NCBI GenBank assembly: GCA_900073065.1
Contig: FJOG01000018.1
Coordinates: 324,475 to 388,474, forward strand
Direction: 5' to 3'
DNA from: Phialocephala subalpina
Taxonomy: Eukaryota; Ascomycota; Leotiomycetes; Helotiales; Mollisiaceae
Length of the DNA stretch: 64,000 bases
Shown here: piece after piece, positions 21,242 to 33,056 of the stretch
Position numbering within the stretch: the stretch's first letter is position 1
Layout of the letters: every line of letters starts with the position of its first letter
Program-made: the position numbers and the translations under genes
Notes under the pieces: generated by a model
Database searches by the model: none
Told to the model about the DNA's origin: nothing
The model's input: the letters and a program-made list of their open reading frames with translations, nothing else

Positions 21242-23076
21242 CTACCACAACTGAACATAAGTCCAGAACCTTTTCAATGTCGAACGGCTATAATACTCGT
21301 TCAACATATCAATCTCCTCCTTCCCGAGTGTCCTTCTTCCAGTCTTGAGGTCCGCGGTCTTTGGGTCGCGGATCTTCGTCTTGTAAATAATCTTGTATCC
21401 GATGGTGAAAGTCAAAACAATCACAACACCGATCATGTACTCGAAAAAGTAATACACGGACGGAGTAGAGACGCCAATAGGATACAGTCCAATGTAGATG
21501 CAAGACACCAGCAGAACTGTACTTCCAGCAAAGAGCCAAACGACAGGAATTGGCCAAGCCCAAGTCCTGTGGGCGTACACTTCGGTAAATAGCTGGTCGT
21601 TCTGCGCCTTCAGAGCAGCGCGGAAACGCCATGACGTGATGCAAATGACGAACCAGACGATGAAGAACGAACTGGAGGTAATTGAGACCAGCCAAGTGAA
21701 GACTGTCGTCCCAGTAGCGCTCAGATTCATATACGTAAGAATCACAGCAACCATCACCGTAATCGCAACAGCCCATCTCGGTCGTCCAGTCGAATCGACT
21801 CTAGCAATGAAACTCGGGATAAGTCCTTGGGCTGCCATAGCTCTCAAAACTCGAGATGAGATATAGATCGATTCCACGGCGATGGCTGCTATACCGATCA
21901 TGATGACGACGTTGAGGAAATCGGGGAGGCCTTTGATGCCGGCGTGGTCGAGGGCAATGACGAATGGAGACGCAGCTGTATCTGAACCACCGAAGAGACG
22001 AGGATCGTCTTCGGGGACGAGGATGGAGATGAATGCGATTGAGAGCATGAAGGTGACTGAGACACGGATAGGGACGAGCTTGGTGGCGTGGGCCATGGAG
22101 TAGCGGGGTGATTTTGCTTCGCCTCCCATGATTCCGGTGAAGACTTGGTCTCTGCGACTTCTGTTAGAAAGCTATTCTGTTGAAAATGGGACGTTGACTT
22201 ACCCCATCGCCCAGATACCGAGCAGTGCACTGTTGGCGAAACCTTTGAATCCATTTAGGAAGACAGGATAGTCACGCCAGGTCTCTCCAGTATGCTTTTT
22301 TCCCGTTGGACCGGCTCCCAGAATCATAGCGAAGCCGGCCAGGATGAAGATGATGAGAGCGAGAATCTTGAGGACAGAGGCGGCATATTCAAAATATCCC
22401 CACCACTTGTTGGACAACAAGAAGATACCGCCGCATAATACGAGGAAGACCGATACTGTAAGTGCTCTGTATTAGCACTGTGTAGTATCCAAAGTTCAAT
22501 GAGAAAGGTTTGAGAGTTGAGACTAGACTTACGCCAGACAGCTTCGTGAACTTTTTCATTTGCCCAGTAATTGATGATGACCGAGAAGAACGTCGCCTCT
22601 GAAGCGACGACAGCAGTCCAGCCAAGCCATTCAGCAAATCCAGCTCCGAAAGCGAGGGCAGGATCAACAAATCGATCAGCGTAGTCGATGAAGTTTCCAG
22701 AAACCGGGAATGCAATCGTCATTTCAGACAGAGTCTGAAGTGCTGCCCACACACACGCTGTTCGGAGATATGGTTAGCCGAGCCCATCGGCCGAAGGGGA
22801 AATAGGATGCTAACTGCAGACCATGCCATATCCAAGAACCAAACTGCCTGGGCCACCACTCCTCAATGCTTTTCCAGTTGCTATGAAGAGACCACTGCCG
22901 ATTTGGGAGCCCAAGGAGATGATGTGGATCAATCTTCTTGATAGATTTCGTCTCAATTCTCCATTGCCATGGCGTTCCTCTTCCTCGCCGCCTACAACGT
23001 ACGTTACGCCTTCATGCTCACTCGGCAATGGCGACTTGGTTTGAGGGGAGATGTCCTTCTCTGATTTCCCCATCAT
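21242..23076 (-). CDS. amino-acid permease (APC superfamily, YAT-type fungal permease)
   Basis: Four exons (23076-22815, 22757-22533, 22455-22203, 22151-21242) join to 549 aa. A hydrophilic N-terminus of about 45 residues precedes LSRRLIHIISLGSQIGSGLF, the first helix with the conserved GSGLF-type backbone break. Further helices contain LQTLSEMTIAFPVSGNF, FGAGFAEWLGWT, NKWWGYFEYAASVLKI, DQVFTGIMGGEAKSPR, IGIAAIAVESIYISSRVL and others, twelve in all. FxGxExxxPR-like GGEAKSPR is typical of this family. It should import an amino acid or related amine by proton symport at the plasma membrane. As part of the 16-27.7 kb block it is the likely uptake step for the substrate. Confidence 0.92.
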
Positions 23077-23959
23077 GATGAATGGTGTCGAATCACGTCG
23101 GTTGAAGAGATAAACTGAAAGAAAAAGAAACGAAAGTCATGGATTTGGATTGTTTATGTACATGACCCTTGTCCAGGGCATCACAATATAGGATACAAAC
23201 GATACTCCTCGTTATCGCTATCACGGCCTTGACCATAGTCGCTTGAAGCATATCCCAGACCCGTAGTTGTGGGTCGGGATATCCTTCTCTTTGCAACCTT
23301 GCCCTAAATGTCACTGAAATAGACAGTGCTTTGGCACATTTGATAAGGGAGGGCAAATGCTTGGCAGGGAGTGAGGCCAAGAATGAACTCAACTGCAATA
23401 GAATTTCAAATCAATATGGAGGCTGAATGCAAGAAGGAGAGCTGGGCCATTTCAAAAACATGAACTCCTCAACTCTTCATCCAATTCCATAAACGGCATC
23501 TATTGTAATCTCAAGTGCTTTCACGCGTTCCACCCTCGCCGCCTCCTCATCTGGAGACATCCCACTCTTGAGGCAGCGGAACGAGAACGGTATGGCCCAA
23601 AGGTGGCTTCTGCTCTTATCTGGGTCCACTAAGACCCCATTCAACATCCATGAGAAACAATATCTGGTCTAGTCGACGAAATAGGGTTGCTGGGAGAAGC
23701 CTGGAAGAATCAAATGCGTTGAACTTCATTGGACCCTAGCTGTGCGGCACTCTGTGTTATCTCAAGTTGGACCTGCTTGAAACATTTCCCGCTGCCCCCG
23801 GTAGTTGGATTTCACCTCATCTTGGTAACCGAAATACCTTCATCTTCTTCGTTGTCGCCTGCCTCTTTTCGATTGTTTTGTTGACGTCGAAGTTCGAAGG
23901 AGGTTGGGAACGCCAAGGAAGAGGAGCCGAGGCAATTGAGACGCCACACGTGACTGCGA
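23077..23959. other. divergent promoter region between permease and regulator
   Basis: The permease and the Zn2Cys6 regulator are transcribed away from each other from this 880-bp gap. CGG/CCG triplets are present but no clear inverted operator pair was identified. Short open frames are not supported. Confidence 0.4.
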
Positions 23960-26342
23960 ATGGCACCTCCTTCGAAGATGCCTCGACAGACGCGTCGTGC
24001 TCAACGCAAACCATCGGTTGCTGTGCAACCTCGACCTCGAACGCATGCATTCACAGGGTGCTTGACGTGTCGAGAACGTCATGTAAAATGCGACTTAGGC
24101 AAGCCCAGTTGCAACAATTGTTCGAGATTGAAGGTCCCTTGCGAAGGGTACGCCAGGAAATATTCATGGATCCCTCCAAAGTTTCCGGGTCAGAGGAGAC
24201 GTCTCTCGGATCCGGATCCTGTCGAAGAGGCTGAAGAGAGCCAGAGCAGTCGAAGGGTACTGTTTTCAGGCGCGTATCAAGATTCGTGCATCATGGACGA
24301 AGGCTGACATGGGGACAGATGAAGAGAGAGAGGCTATGGTCATACAGATGAGGGATGAATGCTGTTCGAATTCATCCAGTCTTGACCTCGATCGTGTTCT
24401 TCGAGAATTACAAGATCGAACACCTGTGACGAACGAATTTTCAAGGATTGGTCCTTTTGGAATTCTTCCTTTGAACAAGGAATCCCCCAAAAATGAGTCG
24501 CCGCCAGAGGATGTTCAAGATGTCGAACTCATCGCTAGAATTACCACTCCCGAGATGAACTTGTCACTGTCTCAGTTTTCTTGGGGTGACATCGATGACA
24601 TGGAGACATGGGATGCATTGGAGACCGAATCAGCTGCAGCACTTGTGAACTTGAGATTCACGCCGGATAAGGACTTGTTCAATGCAGATACTCCGTCACA
24701 ATGGTTGATACCGAGACCGACATCAACAGGCCAGTTAGATTTCCAAAACAACAATGATGAAGCTGAAGCTGCAGAAAACCTCATCCAAGATCTCGTAGCT
24801 ACGAATGGTGACTTTTAGCTTCCACGAACCCCACTCTCTACTAACTTTTAATAGATTCAGACAAAACTTTGGTAGAAGGAACGGATTTTGACCTTTGCTT
24901 GGCTCCCTGGCAAAAACCACCTTCAATCATCACAATGTCCAATGGAGATAACATGTCCAAGATACCTTCGGAAGCTCGTATGTTGCTGGACTATTATTCA
25001 AGCAAAATCATTGACCTCATGTCAATGTCGCCTGGAAGTAAACCTCCATGGAAGACTATCCATCTCCCCTGTGCTATGAGTGCTCTGGCTGAGCTTATCG
25101 TTTATGGGGAAGCCAAAAGTTTCGCCAAGATGGCCCTTTTCTATGCGCTCCTATCTATCAGTTCTTTCCAAATTGGTCTTCGGAGCAAAGACTCAGCCGA
25201 AACATCTCAATACTGGCTTGAGAAAGGAAACTTCCACAAGAAGAGATCAGAAAAATATCTCCGATCAGCTCTTGACACGAGCTTCCCCAAGTCATCGAGA
25301 GGGAAGTACAAAGAAATACTTATGACTACTCTCAGCATGGTCACGATCGGTGTAGGTCATCCAGAGATGGAGAGATTGAGAAGCAAAATGCTGATTCGTG
25401 CAGGTCTTCTCTGGAAATATGCAGGACGTCCACATATACTTGGCTGAAAGTGAAAGTTTGATCCGAACTGATGGTTTGCCAAAGCCAGTGAAATCGCAGA
25501 AAGTTTCGAAGCTACACCACATCTTCTCGTTTCTGAAGATTATCCATGAAAGCACATCGCTGAGAGGAACCAAGCCCGCCGGAGTCAGCAACAGCGATCT
25601 TTGGGCCACGACCACTAGAAGCGCTCTCGAAGAATCAAATGATATTGCACAATCTGCAAGCTCTAGGCTCGCTTGGGTCCAAGAAGATGAAATTGAAGAT
25701 CCAGAAGATGCTCTATTCGTGTCTATCTACCAGCTTCCCACCACTCTACTGTCTCTCCTTTCCCAAACATCGTCACTTTGCAAGCAACTACTCTCATCAG
25801 AGTCTTCAACTCCAGAATTTGCTCGCAGGTGCCAAATCATCGAGGACCGCATATTTAGGTGGAAAGCTCCAGAGAATCTCAGCCTGAAGAATTATTTCGG
25901 CAACTCTACGAACCCAGGCGAAACCGCATCGCGAGATGCTGCCGCGAAGGAAATCGCTGCACATCTCGTCAACGCAACCTACCAAGCTTTGATTGTTCAT
26001 TTTCAGAGACAAATCCGCAACACGAATCCTCGAGTCCTGCAGCATTATGTCATTACAGCAGCAGATCACCTTTTGGCACACGAACAGCTTAAGCAGAGTC
26101 TGAAAATTGCTACTGCACCCTTCCCATGGCCAGGTTTCATTGTTGGGTGTGAGGCATACGACATGACTGCTCGACAGAAGATAGATATGTATCTCAAGCT
26201 TGTACGCTGCTACAATGTGGGCAGTCTGGTTGAAGCAGAGAAAGTGGTGTATGAAGTGTGGAGAAGACAGGACTCGGGCCAGCTTGATAAACACTGGGAG
26301 GACGTCCTGAAAGATTGGGGCATGGAAGTCGTTTTGACCTGA
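23960..26342 (+). CDS. Zn2Cys6 transcription factor with Fungal_trans_2-type domain (ARG81-like)
   Basis: Exons about 23960-24256, 24303-24807, 24855-25351 and 25404-26342 join to 745 aa. The first junction is the least certain (weak signals, 46-nt intron). The DNA-binding cluster sits near residues 30-65: GCLTCRERHVKCD, then PSCNNCSRLKVPCEGY, with spacing Cx2Cx6Cx6Cx2Cx6C, preceded by a basic region. Acidic linkers follow. The C-terminal half (RMLLDYYSSKIIDLMSM, MALFYALLSISSFQ, VFSGNMQDVHIYLAESE) resembles the regulatory domain of arginine-metabolism regulator-like proteins. It lies inside the metabolic block between permease and aldolase, so it is the likely pathway-specific activator. Confidence 0.85.
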
Positions 26343-26626
26343 GAGTACTGACTTCGCAAGTCGGGCAGCAGTGAGGCATCAAGGACTTCCGATCAGACTG
26401 CCCACTCTTGCGTCGGAAAGCGATATCCTATCGTAGGGTCATGTGATAGTCAATCTCTGTGGGTCCTGGAGAGATTCGAGAAGGGAAGGAGTCCCCGAAT
26501 GCAGATCGCCTGCAGAATCCAACCTAATTGCCAATGATATTCGCCCACTGTTGGTTGGTCTCCTGATATTACCTACTTGGACCTGTTCACTGCAGGAACC
26601 TGCGCTTCTATCACAGTATCAACACC

Positions 26627-27678
26627 ATGTCATCGATATCAGCCACTCAAGTCGAGGCTGCCCAACCGCAGGAAACCTTAACGCTCTCCAATGGCGCGTC
26701 TATGACAATTGAACAAGCGGCAATCTCTGCCGGAGGATATACTCTACCTGGAATGCCAACGTTTTCTGACTTTGAGAGTCACCGACAATGGATCAAAGAA
26801 CATATGGCCGCGGCTTTCCGGTCGATGGGCAGACAAGGCTTGGCGGAGGGACTTGCAGGTCACATATCAGTCCGTGATCCAGAGCACAGTGATAGATTTT
26901 GGATGAACCCGTAAGTTTGCTCGTGTATGGCATGGGAACGCATGGCTTGTTGAACCGTGACTTATGGTATTCTAGACTTGATGTCCATTTCTCGATGATG
27001 AAAGCGAGTGATATGGTCCTGGTCGACTACAGCGGAAATGTCGTTGGTGGTAACAAGGTAGGTGCCCCTCGCCTTCTCTCAACGTCTTTCCGACACTCAC
27101 GAAAGAAGGTCGCCGTCAACGCCGCCGGCTTCCAAATCCACTCCGCCGTCCACCGCGCCCGCCCCGATGTCCACGCCGCCTGTCACGCCCATGGCATCTC
27201 CGGCCGCGCCTGGTCCGCATTCGGCAAGCCCCTCGACATGCTTGTCCAAGACTCCTGCGTATTCTACAACGCTCACTCCGTCTACAACAACTTCGGTGGT
27301 GTGGTCTTCGAAGGCGATGTAGCGGAACAATTAGCCCAAAGTGTTACGGGAAAGAACAAAGCTGTAATTTTGCAGAATCATGGTCTGTTGACTGTTGGAG
27401 AGACGGTTGATGAGGCGACGTATCTGTTTCAGTTGATGGAGCGGTTGTGTGAGATTCAGTTGAAGGTTGAGGCTGCGGCTGCACAGGGAAATTTGGAGAA
27501 GGTGTTTGTCAAGAATGAGGCGGCGAAGTATACTTTTGATATGGGGCAGGATCCTGTAAGTTTTGAAATTCTATCAGATGTCGCGAGAGCTAACGTGTTG
27601 CAGTTGACGTTATACCAAGAGTTCCAGCCTTCTTTCAAGTTCGAATTGTGGAAGAGCAAGGGCGAGTTGGCACAATAA
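26627..27678 (+). CDS. class II aldolase/adducin-domain protein
   Basis: Four exons (26627-26910, 26976-27057, 27106-27555, 27604-27678) join to 296 aa. Domain marks are GRQGLAEGLAGHISVRDPE (substrate phosphate-type loop), MVLVDYSGNVV, FQIHSAVHRARPDVHAACHAHG with the zinc-binding HxH, VQDSCVFYN, and VILQNHGLLTVG with the third metal-binding His. The intron at 27058-27105 is 48 nt and has no stop in the reading frame, so retention would add 16 residues. The family includes sugar-phosphate aldolases and decarboxylases, and many fungal members are of unknown substrate. At the edge of the metabolic cluster it could do a retro-aldol or decarboxylation step. Confidence 0.9.
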
Positions 27679-27744
27679 TGCATGGAGGATACGTATCAAT
27701 AAATTTGTGGACGAGTCATCTCCCCAAATTGGTCAAGCTTGATC

Positions 27745-28664
27745 CTAAAAGTTATCTCTGCCATCGTGGTACCGATGTTCAGGTAGCTCGGACACTGAAT
27801 TCCCTGCAACCTCCTGTTCAGCTGCCACTTCATGAGGCTGCACCCAGATATTCGGCTTGATCTCGGATGAGGTCCACCCTGGCCGCAGCGCAATATCATC
27901 TATCCGCGTACCTCTCTTTTTATTCGTCCTTGCTTTCATGAAAATAAAGGCCAGCACACCCAAGACCAAAATCCCAAGTGGGATCCCAACCCCTGCACCA
28001 ATCGCCAGTGGTAATTTCGAATCATTCATTGCCGGCAGCGAAGACGTAGACTGGGTAGTAGTACCTGAAGGCGTCCCACTCGAGGTCGGTGTACTTGTGG
28101 TAGTCGGACTCACAGTCGGACTCACAGTCCCAGTCGTAACTTCCAAAGCAGGCCCAACATTCGCCGCCACACCCCCGAGTGCCTCCGGCCATGCATACAT
28201 CAACCCCGCACATCGATTGGGACTCGTCTCTGGATCATCACACCAGTATCGTTGAGTACCGCCTAGCTGGCCGCAGAAATTGAGTTCTGCCCAACCGTAC
28301 CCGCCATCTGTCGATATCTTGCATCAGCATCGCCGCCTTGTCTATTTCGCAACGTTATGCAGAGAGTCAACTCACTCCAATTCGAGCAAAAAGTCGGACA
28401 GCTCGATGTATTCGTTGCGACCCAGCCTTGCGAAGTGCAAGCGCCTCGATATGGAATACCATCGCCTGGGTTGAAGCAGAGACCATTGTTTAAGCATGAA
28501 GAGCCGATCTGGCAGCATTGACTTGTGCCGGTGCTAGAGCAAGCGACGCTATTACTATCTGTTTGGGTGCCATTAGGCCAGTAGCAAGGCTGTGATGCCG
28601 TTGCTTTGAGGAAGAAAAAAGAAGTCATCAGAATGCTCGTGAGTTGATGTGAGTATAAAGGCAT
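27745..28664 (-). CDS. Cys-rich ectodomain, single-pass membrane protein
   Basis: Two exons (28664-28376 and 28307-27745) join to 283 aa. A signal-like start (LMTSFFFLKATAS) is followed by an ectodomain with many Cys: PCYWPNG, SQCCQIGSSCLNNGLCF, CPTFC, LNFCGQ, YWCDDP and NRCAG. A Thr/Ser/Pro stalk comes next, then one transmembrane helix (IGIPLGILVLGVLAFIFM with flanking Gly) and a cytoplasmic tail of about 60 residues starting KARTNKKRG. This layout is common in fungal surface proteins of unknown function. It is convergent with the aldolase gene, 66 bases apart, so it is not obviously part of the cluster. Upstream in-frame ATG 28769 is less likely than 28664. Confidence 0.72.
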
Positions 28665-29700
28665 CGTGGGGACGTGAGGAGGAATGGAAATAACTAAGAT
28701 ATAAAGGTGGGAGTGCAAAGTGGGAATTATGTCCAGAATTAAAGTGGGGTGGAGGAGCAATAAGGACACCCATAACAGCTAGTTTTGAAGATGGTACTGC
28801 GAGAGTTTCAAGGAGCATAGTCTCGTAAACGCGCTGTTCGAGAAGTCTCACAAAAGCACTAAAAACTCTCGTCCAAGGGGCGTGAAATAAGGTTCTAATT
28901 CCCCCTCGCATGATAAGCTGACAGCACTAGATTGAAAGTCGGCACTATGATTGGCAGGCTCGGAACATGCTACCTTGAAAGGCTCATTGCGGCTGAGAGG
29001 TGCGTCTCGTAGGAGCCAATCAAATGCTCCATGAAATCTAGCTCATTATGAGACAGGAATTGAATAAGCATCGGATTCTTCTATTCGTTACTTGTTTTCC
29101 AACATCGAGGCGATCTAAATTCGTGATAAGCGCTCGGGTGGTTTAAGCGAATTTCTTTAGACGTGAACATCTAGTATTTTTGCAATTGTTTGGACTCGAA
29201 AAAAGCCAAACCTTGGGATATAGGCTCTTTGGGCCACACTGTATCTTCATCGCAAATTCTGGAGTATTTCATTAATTGTGGTGGTTGCTATAAAGGTGAA
29301 ATTAAAAAATCGAGAATTTGGCAAGCGCCCGTCACAAATTTGGATCGCCTCGCATGCTGACACAGTTTCAAATTTATAGACCTGGGCTTTCGCGCCTGGT
29401 TGGCTTCGTGGCGTTCGAGAAGTTGAATTCATGGGGAAGCCTAAGCGAGCCTGTCAGGAGTTGCCCCGAAATTTTGGCCCCCAATGCGGGGATGATTGTT
29501 CACAACAGCTTCTAAATAAAGCAAGAAGTCTTGCTAGATAGGCCCAGATTTCAAAAGGAACTTGGATATAGGATTCCTGGATTGAGGACTTTAAGAAGCA
29601 AAAGTATCATAAACTTTTGGAACTTTGGCTAGCTTTCGATAGGGCGGACCTATTGGCAAAAGATTCAAGCTCGCTCTAACATTCTCTACAAAGCCAAAAT
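28665..29700. other. intergenic, relatively A/T-rich, no gene seen
   Basis: Only short frames. No terminal repeats or transposase motifs were recognised. Confidence 0.4.
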
Positions 29701-29749
29701 TTAATTAATATGCTTAAAAATAGCTTCATATTCTCTGGCTGCCTTATTC

Positions 29750-30760
29750 TCTGCGACCTAATCTTCTCAAGTTGGCCAAAAACAATATGTGCTAGTGATA
29801 CACGCTTTATATCTTGGTTAGACGGGACATATCGAGTCACCAAACTTCCCAGAATAGGAACGTAGTGTATCATTTGCAAAACCGACAATATGTAGCAAGT
29901 ATATCCCAGATTCAACGATCTGTGAGTATTCAAAATGCAATTCTTGCCAGTGGGAGCTGAGAGGCTGAACTTGCTTGACTTTCGGGTATGAGAGGTCCTT
30001 GAGTGGTTTGAGAGAATTGGAGGTAAAGTCGCTCTCAATGATCCAAGTCCTCTACAACTTGCTCGCTCGGAAATACAGTCGTTACCAAGCCGTTCGTCGA
30101 AAGAACTTTCTCCTCTATCCGGAACAACTGATGATTTCGATACACATTTGTTGTGATCGAAGAATACCTGTACTTCGATATCTTACAGCACTTGGACTTC
30201 AGATGGCGCACGAAGGTCTTGAAGTCATCGGTCGTCACACAGCGAATTGTGAGTCCTAACTGAAAGAAGTTCATCGACCTCAAGGTCCGGCACAACTGCA
30301 TTTGTGGCGGCTCTTCAATATCCGATGTCCCGTTAGGTGCCAATGTGCCAACGTCAGTCGAAACATCGAAGATGAATACAACGTTAGGTTGTAGAGTCTC
30401 GACATTCTCTAATGTGAAGAGCAGATCCAAGTCAATGGCTTGCTTGGTCCATATTTTGCCGTCTGGGTTGATCGTCACGAAATCGATGTGCACAATCCAG
30501 CCTTTGCTCTCTTTGGGACGGGGTTTGCGAAGTGAAATTGAGTGTGGCATCTTGAGCATTTGGCAACAGTGAGTCAAAGCGTGCAAGGTAGCTGTGAGCA
30601 ATAATCTTCGCTAATCTGCCGATTTGATATTCCTGATATCAAAAGGCAATTTCTCCAATATTGGAACCAGGGCGTGGACAATTGCCGTTGTGTCGTGCAA
30701 GTTGATTTGAGTCGTGTCGAAATCGTACTTGATGTCCACCAAATCGTAGTCTAGACACCC
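29750..30760 (-). pseudogene. decayed gene of unknown family
   Basis: Minus strand from about 30755 reads as a continuous protein-like frame: LDYDLVDIKYDF, then IVHALVPILEKLPFDIRNI, one TAG at about 30617, LLLTATLHALTHCC, GWIVHIDFVTINPDGKIW, LENVETLQPNVVFIFD, and FKTFVRHLKSKCCKI. After a stop at 30037-30035 the continuation is in a different frame (SLKPLKDLSYPKVKQVQPLS, then IVESGIYLLHIVGFAND) down to about 29815. One internal stop plus one frameshift point to a disabled gene, unless two small introns were missed. I do not recognise the family. Confidence 0.35.
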
Positions 30761-32342
30761 GCCTCACAAAGCTCCGCGATTGAGTGTGTGTTTGTTAAAG
30801 GTGATTTGGAGAGTATGTATCACTGAATACCAAGTGAGACACGTTCTTCAACGAAGTCTGACACGCTCGAGCATACAATGTGCGTTGCTTGTCTGGGAAG
30901 AGGTCTTATATCATCTTAACAACTTGTATACGTTCCGCAACTTCGCACTTCGCAACTGAACCTGTTGTCGGCGCAGCCAGGCCTCCCGATCGTGACTGTA
31001 GAAGTTCCACGGCGGAGGTCTGTTTTCACTCGGATTCGCAGAACTCCGTCCCGTGAAAGCATCCAGTCGATGTGGCTCCTCCGCAGACAAGAGTGTGAGG
31101 TTCTGCCATGATGATCAGATGAAAGAGTCTTGTAAAAAGGAAGGAAGGGGGATGGAGGATAGATTGGGTCTCGTGTAATGTGGTTCATTTTCTGGACGTG
31201 ATGGAGAAAGTTGAGAGAAAGGCCTTCGAGTGTCGACGTGGCTGCTTGGGCCGTTTTGATGGAGCAGAAGGAGAGATCTAGCAGTCACTTTAGATGGCAC
31301 GAAGCTAGAGAGCAGGGCGCACGCCTTTTGAAGATATATTGAATGAGGTTTTACCATATCGACTTGAGCTACCAGCTCCATGAACCTCAGTCCTTCCTTC
31401 CATCGCCATATGTGCCCTCTTCCTTAAGTCAAGTGGTAGGAGGCGGTCGGAAGGCCTTGCTCCTTGGCCTTCCCCAAGGGTGAAAACCTAGAGCAGTACC
31501 AACAGCTTCCTCCGTCCGACTAAGTACTCCATATGCTCTTAACCACTGCCATGACTCTACCTCCTCCCTCCCGCAGTATACACCTATTAGTTGCTTAGAA
31601 TCATAATCGTAGGGGGTGATGAAAGGGCTTAGACTTCAATCAGCTTTCCTTGGAAAATCTTGCCCCACACCAGCAGCTTTCTGCCTCCCTCCAAGGAATC
31701 CATCTGCTCCTGAGAGCCGCTATGGCCCCATCTTCTCCTTCCCATCGCTTCTGTACCATATCTTGCTTCCGCAAGGTCATGAGAGGTGATTTCGAGGCAG
31801 GAAATGCGGGGGTAGTACTGGGTCAATTGGAGTCGAGTCGAGTGTGTGCTTCCGTGGAACGCGTGACGACGGTTCGAGGTTGATATCTTCTACGCAGCGG
31901 TGGAATCGATGCTCTGAACGGATACAAGCTCGAGACTGCTTGCTTTGATCGTGTATTCGTAGAATTGACTAGAGGTCATGATCTCTACGCCCGTGCTCAT
32001 TCCCTGACCGTAGAATCAGCTTCAATTACCCCGCACTCACGATATGTTGGAGCTCACCTTCTGCCAGGCGTGCGCGCGAGATCTTTGATCCGCAATCAAA
32101 ACAGGCATAGAAAGGTCTTCGTTGACGTCTCGTAGAGGGCATAGATACCTCAACGGAGGCCTATTCTTTCCTTCGACTTCGTCCTCGTTGACGCATTCTC
32201 CCTGCCCTGCAACAGGATTTTACCCCGCCAACCTCAATGCGTTCACCTTCACGCACAAATCCCCATCCCACGTCTCAAGAAAAACGAAGCACAATAAAAC
32301 CTCTTCCTCGAGGTCCTGGCAAGCCAGAAGCCACAATGAAAA
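30761..32342. other. intergenic region, no gene supported
   Basis: Short, overlapping frames only. C/T-rich blocks near 31380-31760 share similar wording (CTTCCTCC, CCTCCCTCC) but do not form a clear repeat. Confidence 0.4.
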
Positions 32343-32586
32343 GGTTCGCATCGTCTGGAGGCAGTGTAATACCAGAGACACGGTGGAAGACGGTATGAGC
32401 AAGCCCAGAGACCATCCTCCGAGGGACAAAAATAAGTATAATCATTGATTGACGCCTTAGCGCCATTTCAGAGATTAAACTGAACTGCGAAGGTTGTTAG
32501 CAAAGATTGAAAGATCGAAGGCGGAGGAGGGAAAACTCACAAGAACAGATACTACACTTGATCTAAGCCAAAAGGCAAAGAGAGCT
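32343..32586 (-). ncRNA. U2 spliceosomal snRNA gene, interrupted by an intron
   Basis: Read on the minus strand, exon 1 (about 32586-32541) has the U2 5' domain: TTTGCCTTTTGGCTTAGATC, then AAGTGTAGTATCTGTTCTT, which includes the GUAGUA branch-site recognition sequence. Exon 2 (32484 to about 32343) resumes with TTCAGTTTAATCTCTGAAA (stem IIa), a stem-loop GGCGC...GCGTC, the Sm site ATACTTATTTTTG, and the stem III/IV region with CTCTGGTATTACACTGCC as loop IV. Joined, the RNA is about 188 nt, the normal size. The 56 nt between start with GTGAGT and end with GCAG. It base-pairs to intron branch sites as part of the U2 snRNP in the nucleus. Precise 5' and 3' ends are estimates. Confidence 0.9.
32485..32540 (-). 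other. spliceosomal-type intron inside the U2 snRNA gene
   Basis: On the minus strand the 56-nt insert begins GTGAGTTTTCC, contains TTTGCTAAC as branch-site motif about a dozen bases before the acceptor, and ends TTCGCAG. Removing it joins GTTCTT to TTCAGTTTAATC, the expected uninterrupted U2 sequence. Its size and signals match the protein-gene introns in this window. It separates the branch-site recognition sequence from stem IIa. Confidence 0.85.
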
Positions 32587-32630
32587 AAAGAGAAAAGAAA
32601 AAGAAGAGGAATGGAGGGCGCGAGGTCGAG

Positions 32631-32640
32631 ATTATATAGA
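32631..32640 (-). promoter_or_regulatory. TATA-like element of the U2 gene
   Basis: Minus-strand TCTATATAAT lies about 45-54 bases upstream of the inferred U2 5' end, a reasonable position for the core promoter of a Pol II snRNA gene in fungi. Confidence 0.5.
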
Positions 32641-33056
32641 CCCCAGACACGCTAGTTGGCGCTAATTGGGAGGGTGCAAACCATGCAAACACCGCACGTG
32701 CTTCGGGTAGGTTTCGGATATGTACGGGTAGCGGTTCGGCCAGTGTCTGTTAGCCAGCGCCCATTGAAATCGCTGCGCAGAACCAAGTGATGACCGCCAA
32801 CCATTCTCAACCACTCCAATCATTGCGCAATGCCATCGTTCCGTACCCACAATTATTGATATCAGTTAGAACACTGTATAAGGGCAGGGCATTTTCCTTA
32901 AGACTAATAAACACATCCACCACCTCGATTTCCAAAGCACCGAGTCTGGGCCATCAAATTGAGCAATACATCTTCACAATTTTCATCTTACTTGATCTTC
33001 TATTTAAGTCTCTTAGATGTCCCATCCGACCCTCAACATTCAGCAATGCTGACGGC

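Noticed and set aside
29676..30038. Ubiquitin-protease-like Cys box (NLGYTCYILSVLQ) on the minus strand
   Set aside because: A neighbouring frame gives a more coherent continuation of the upstream coding relic, the expected Asn after CYx is missing, and no His box follows. Probably a chance match in a shadow frame.
32122..32466. Open frames overlapping the U2 gene on both strands
   Set aside because: They coincide with the U2 RNA sequence and its downstream flank, and have no protein features.
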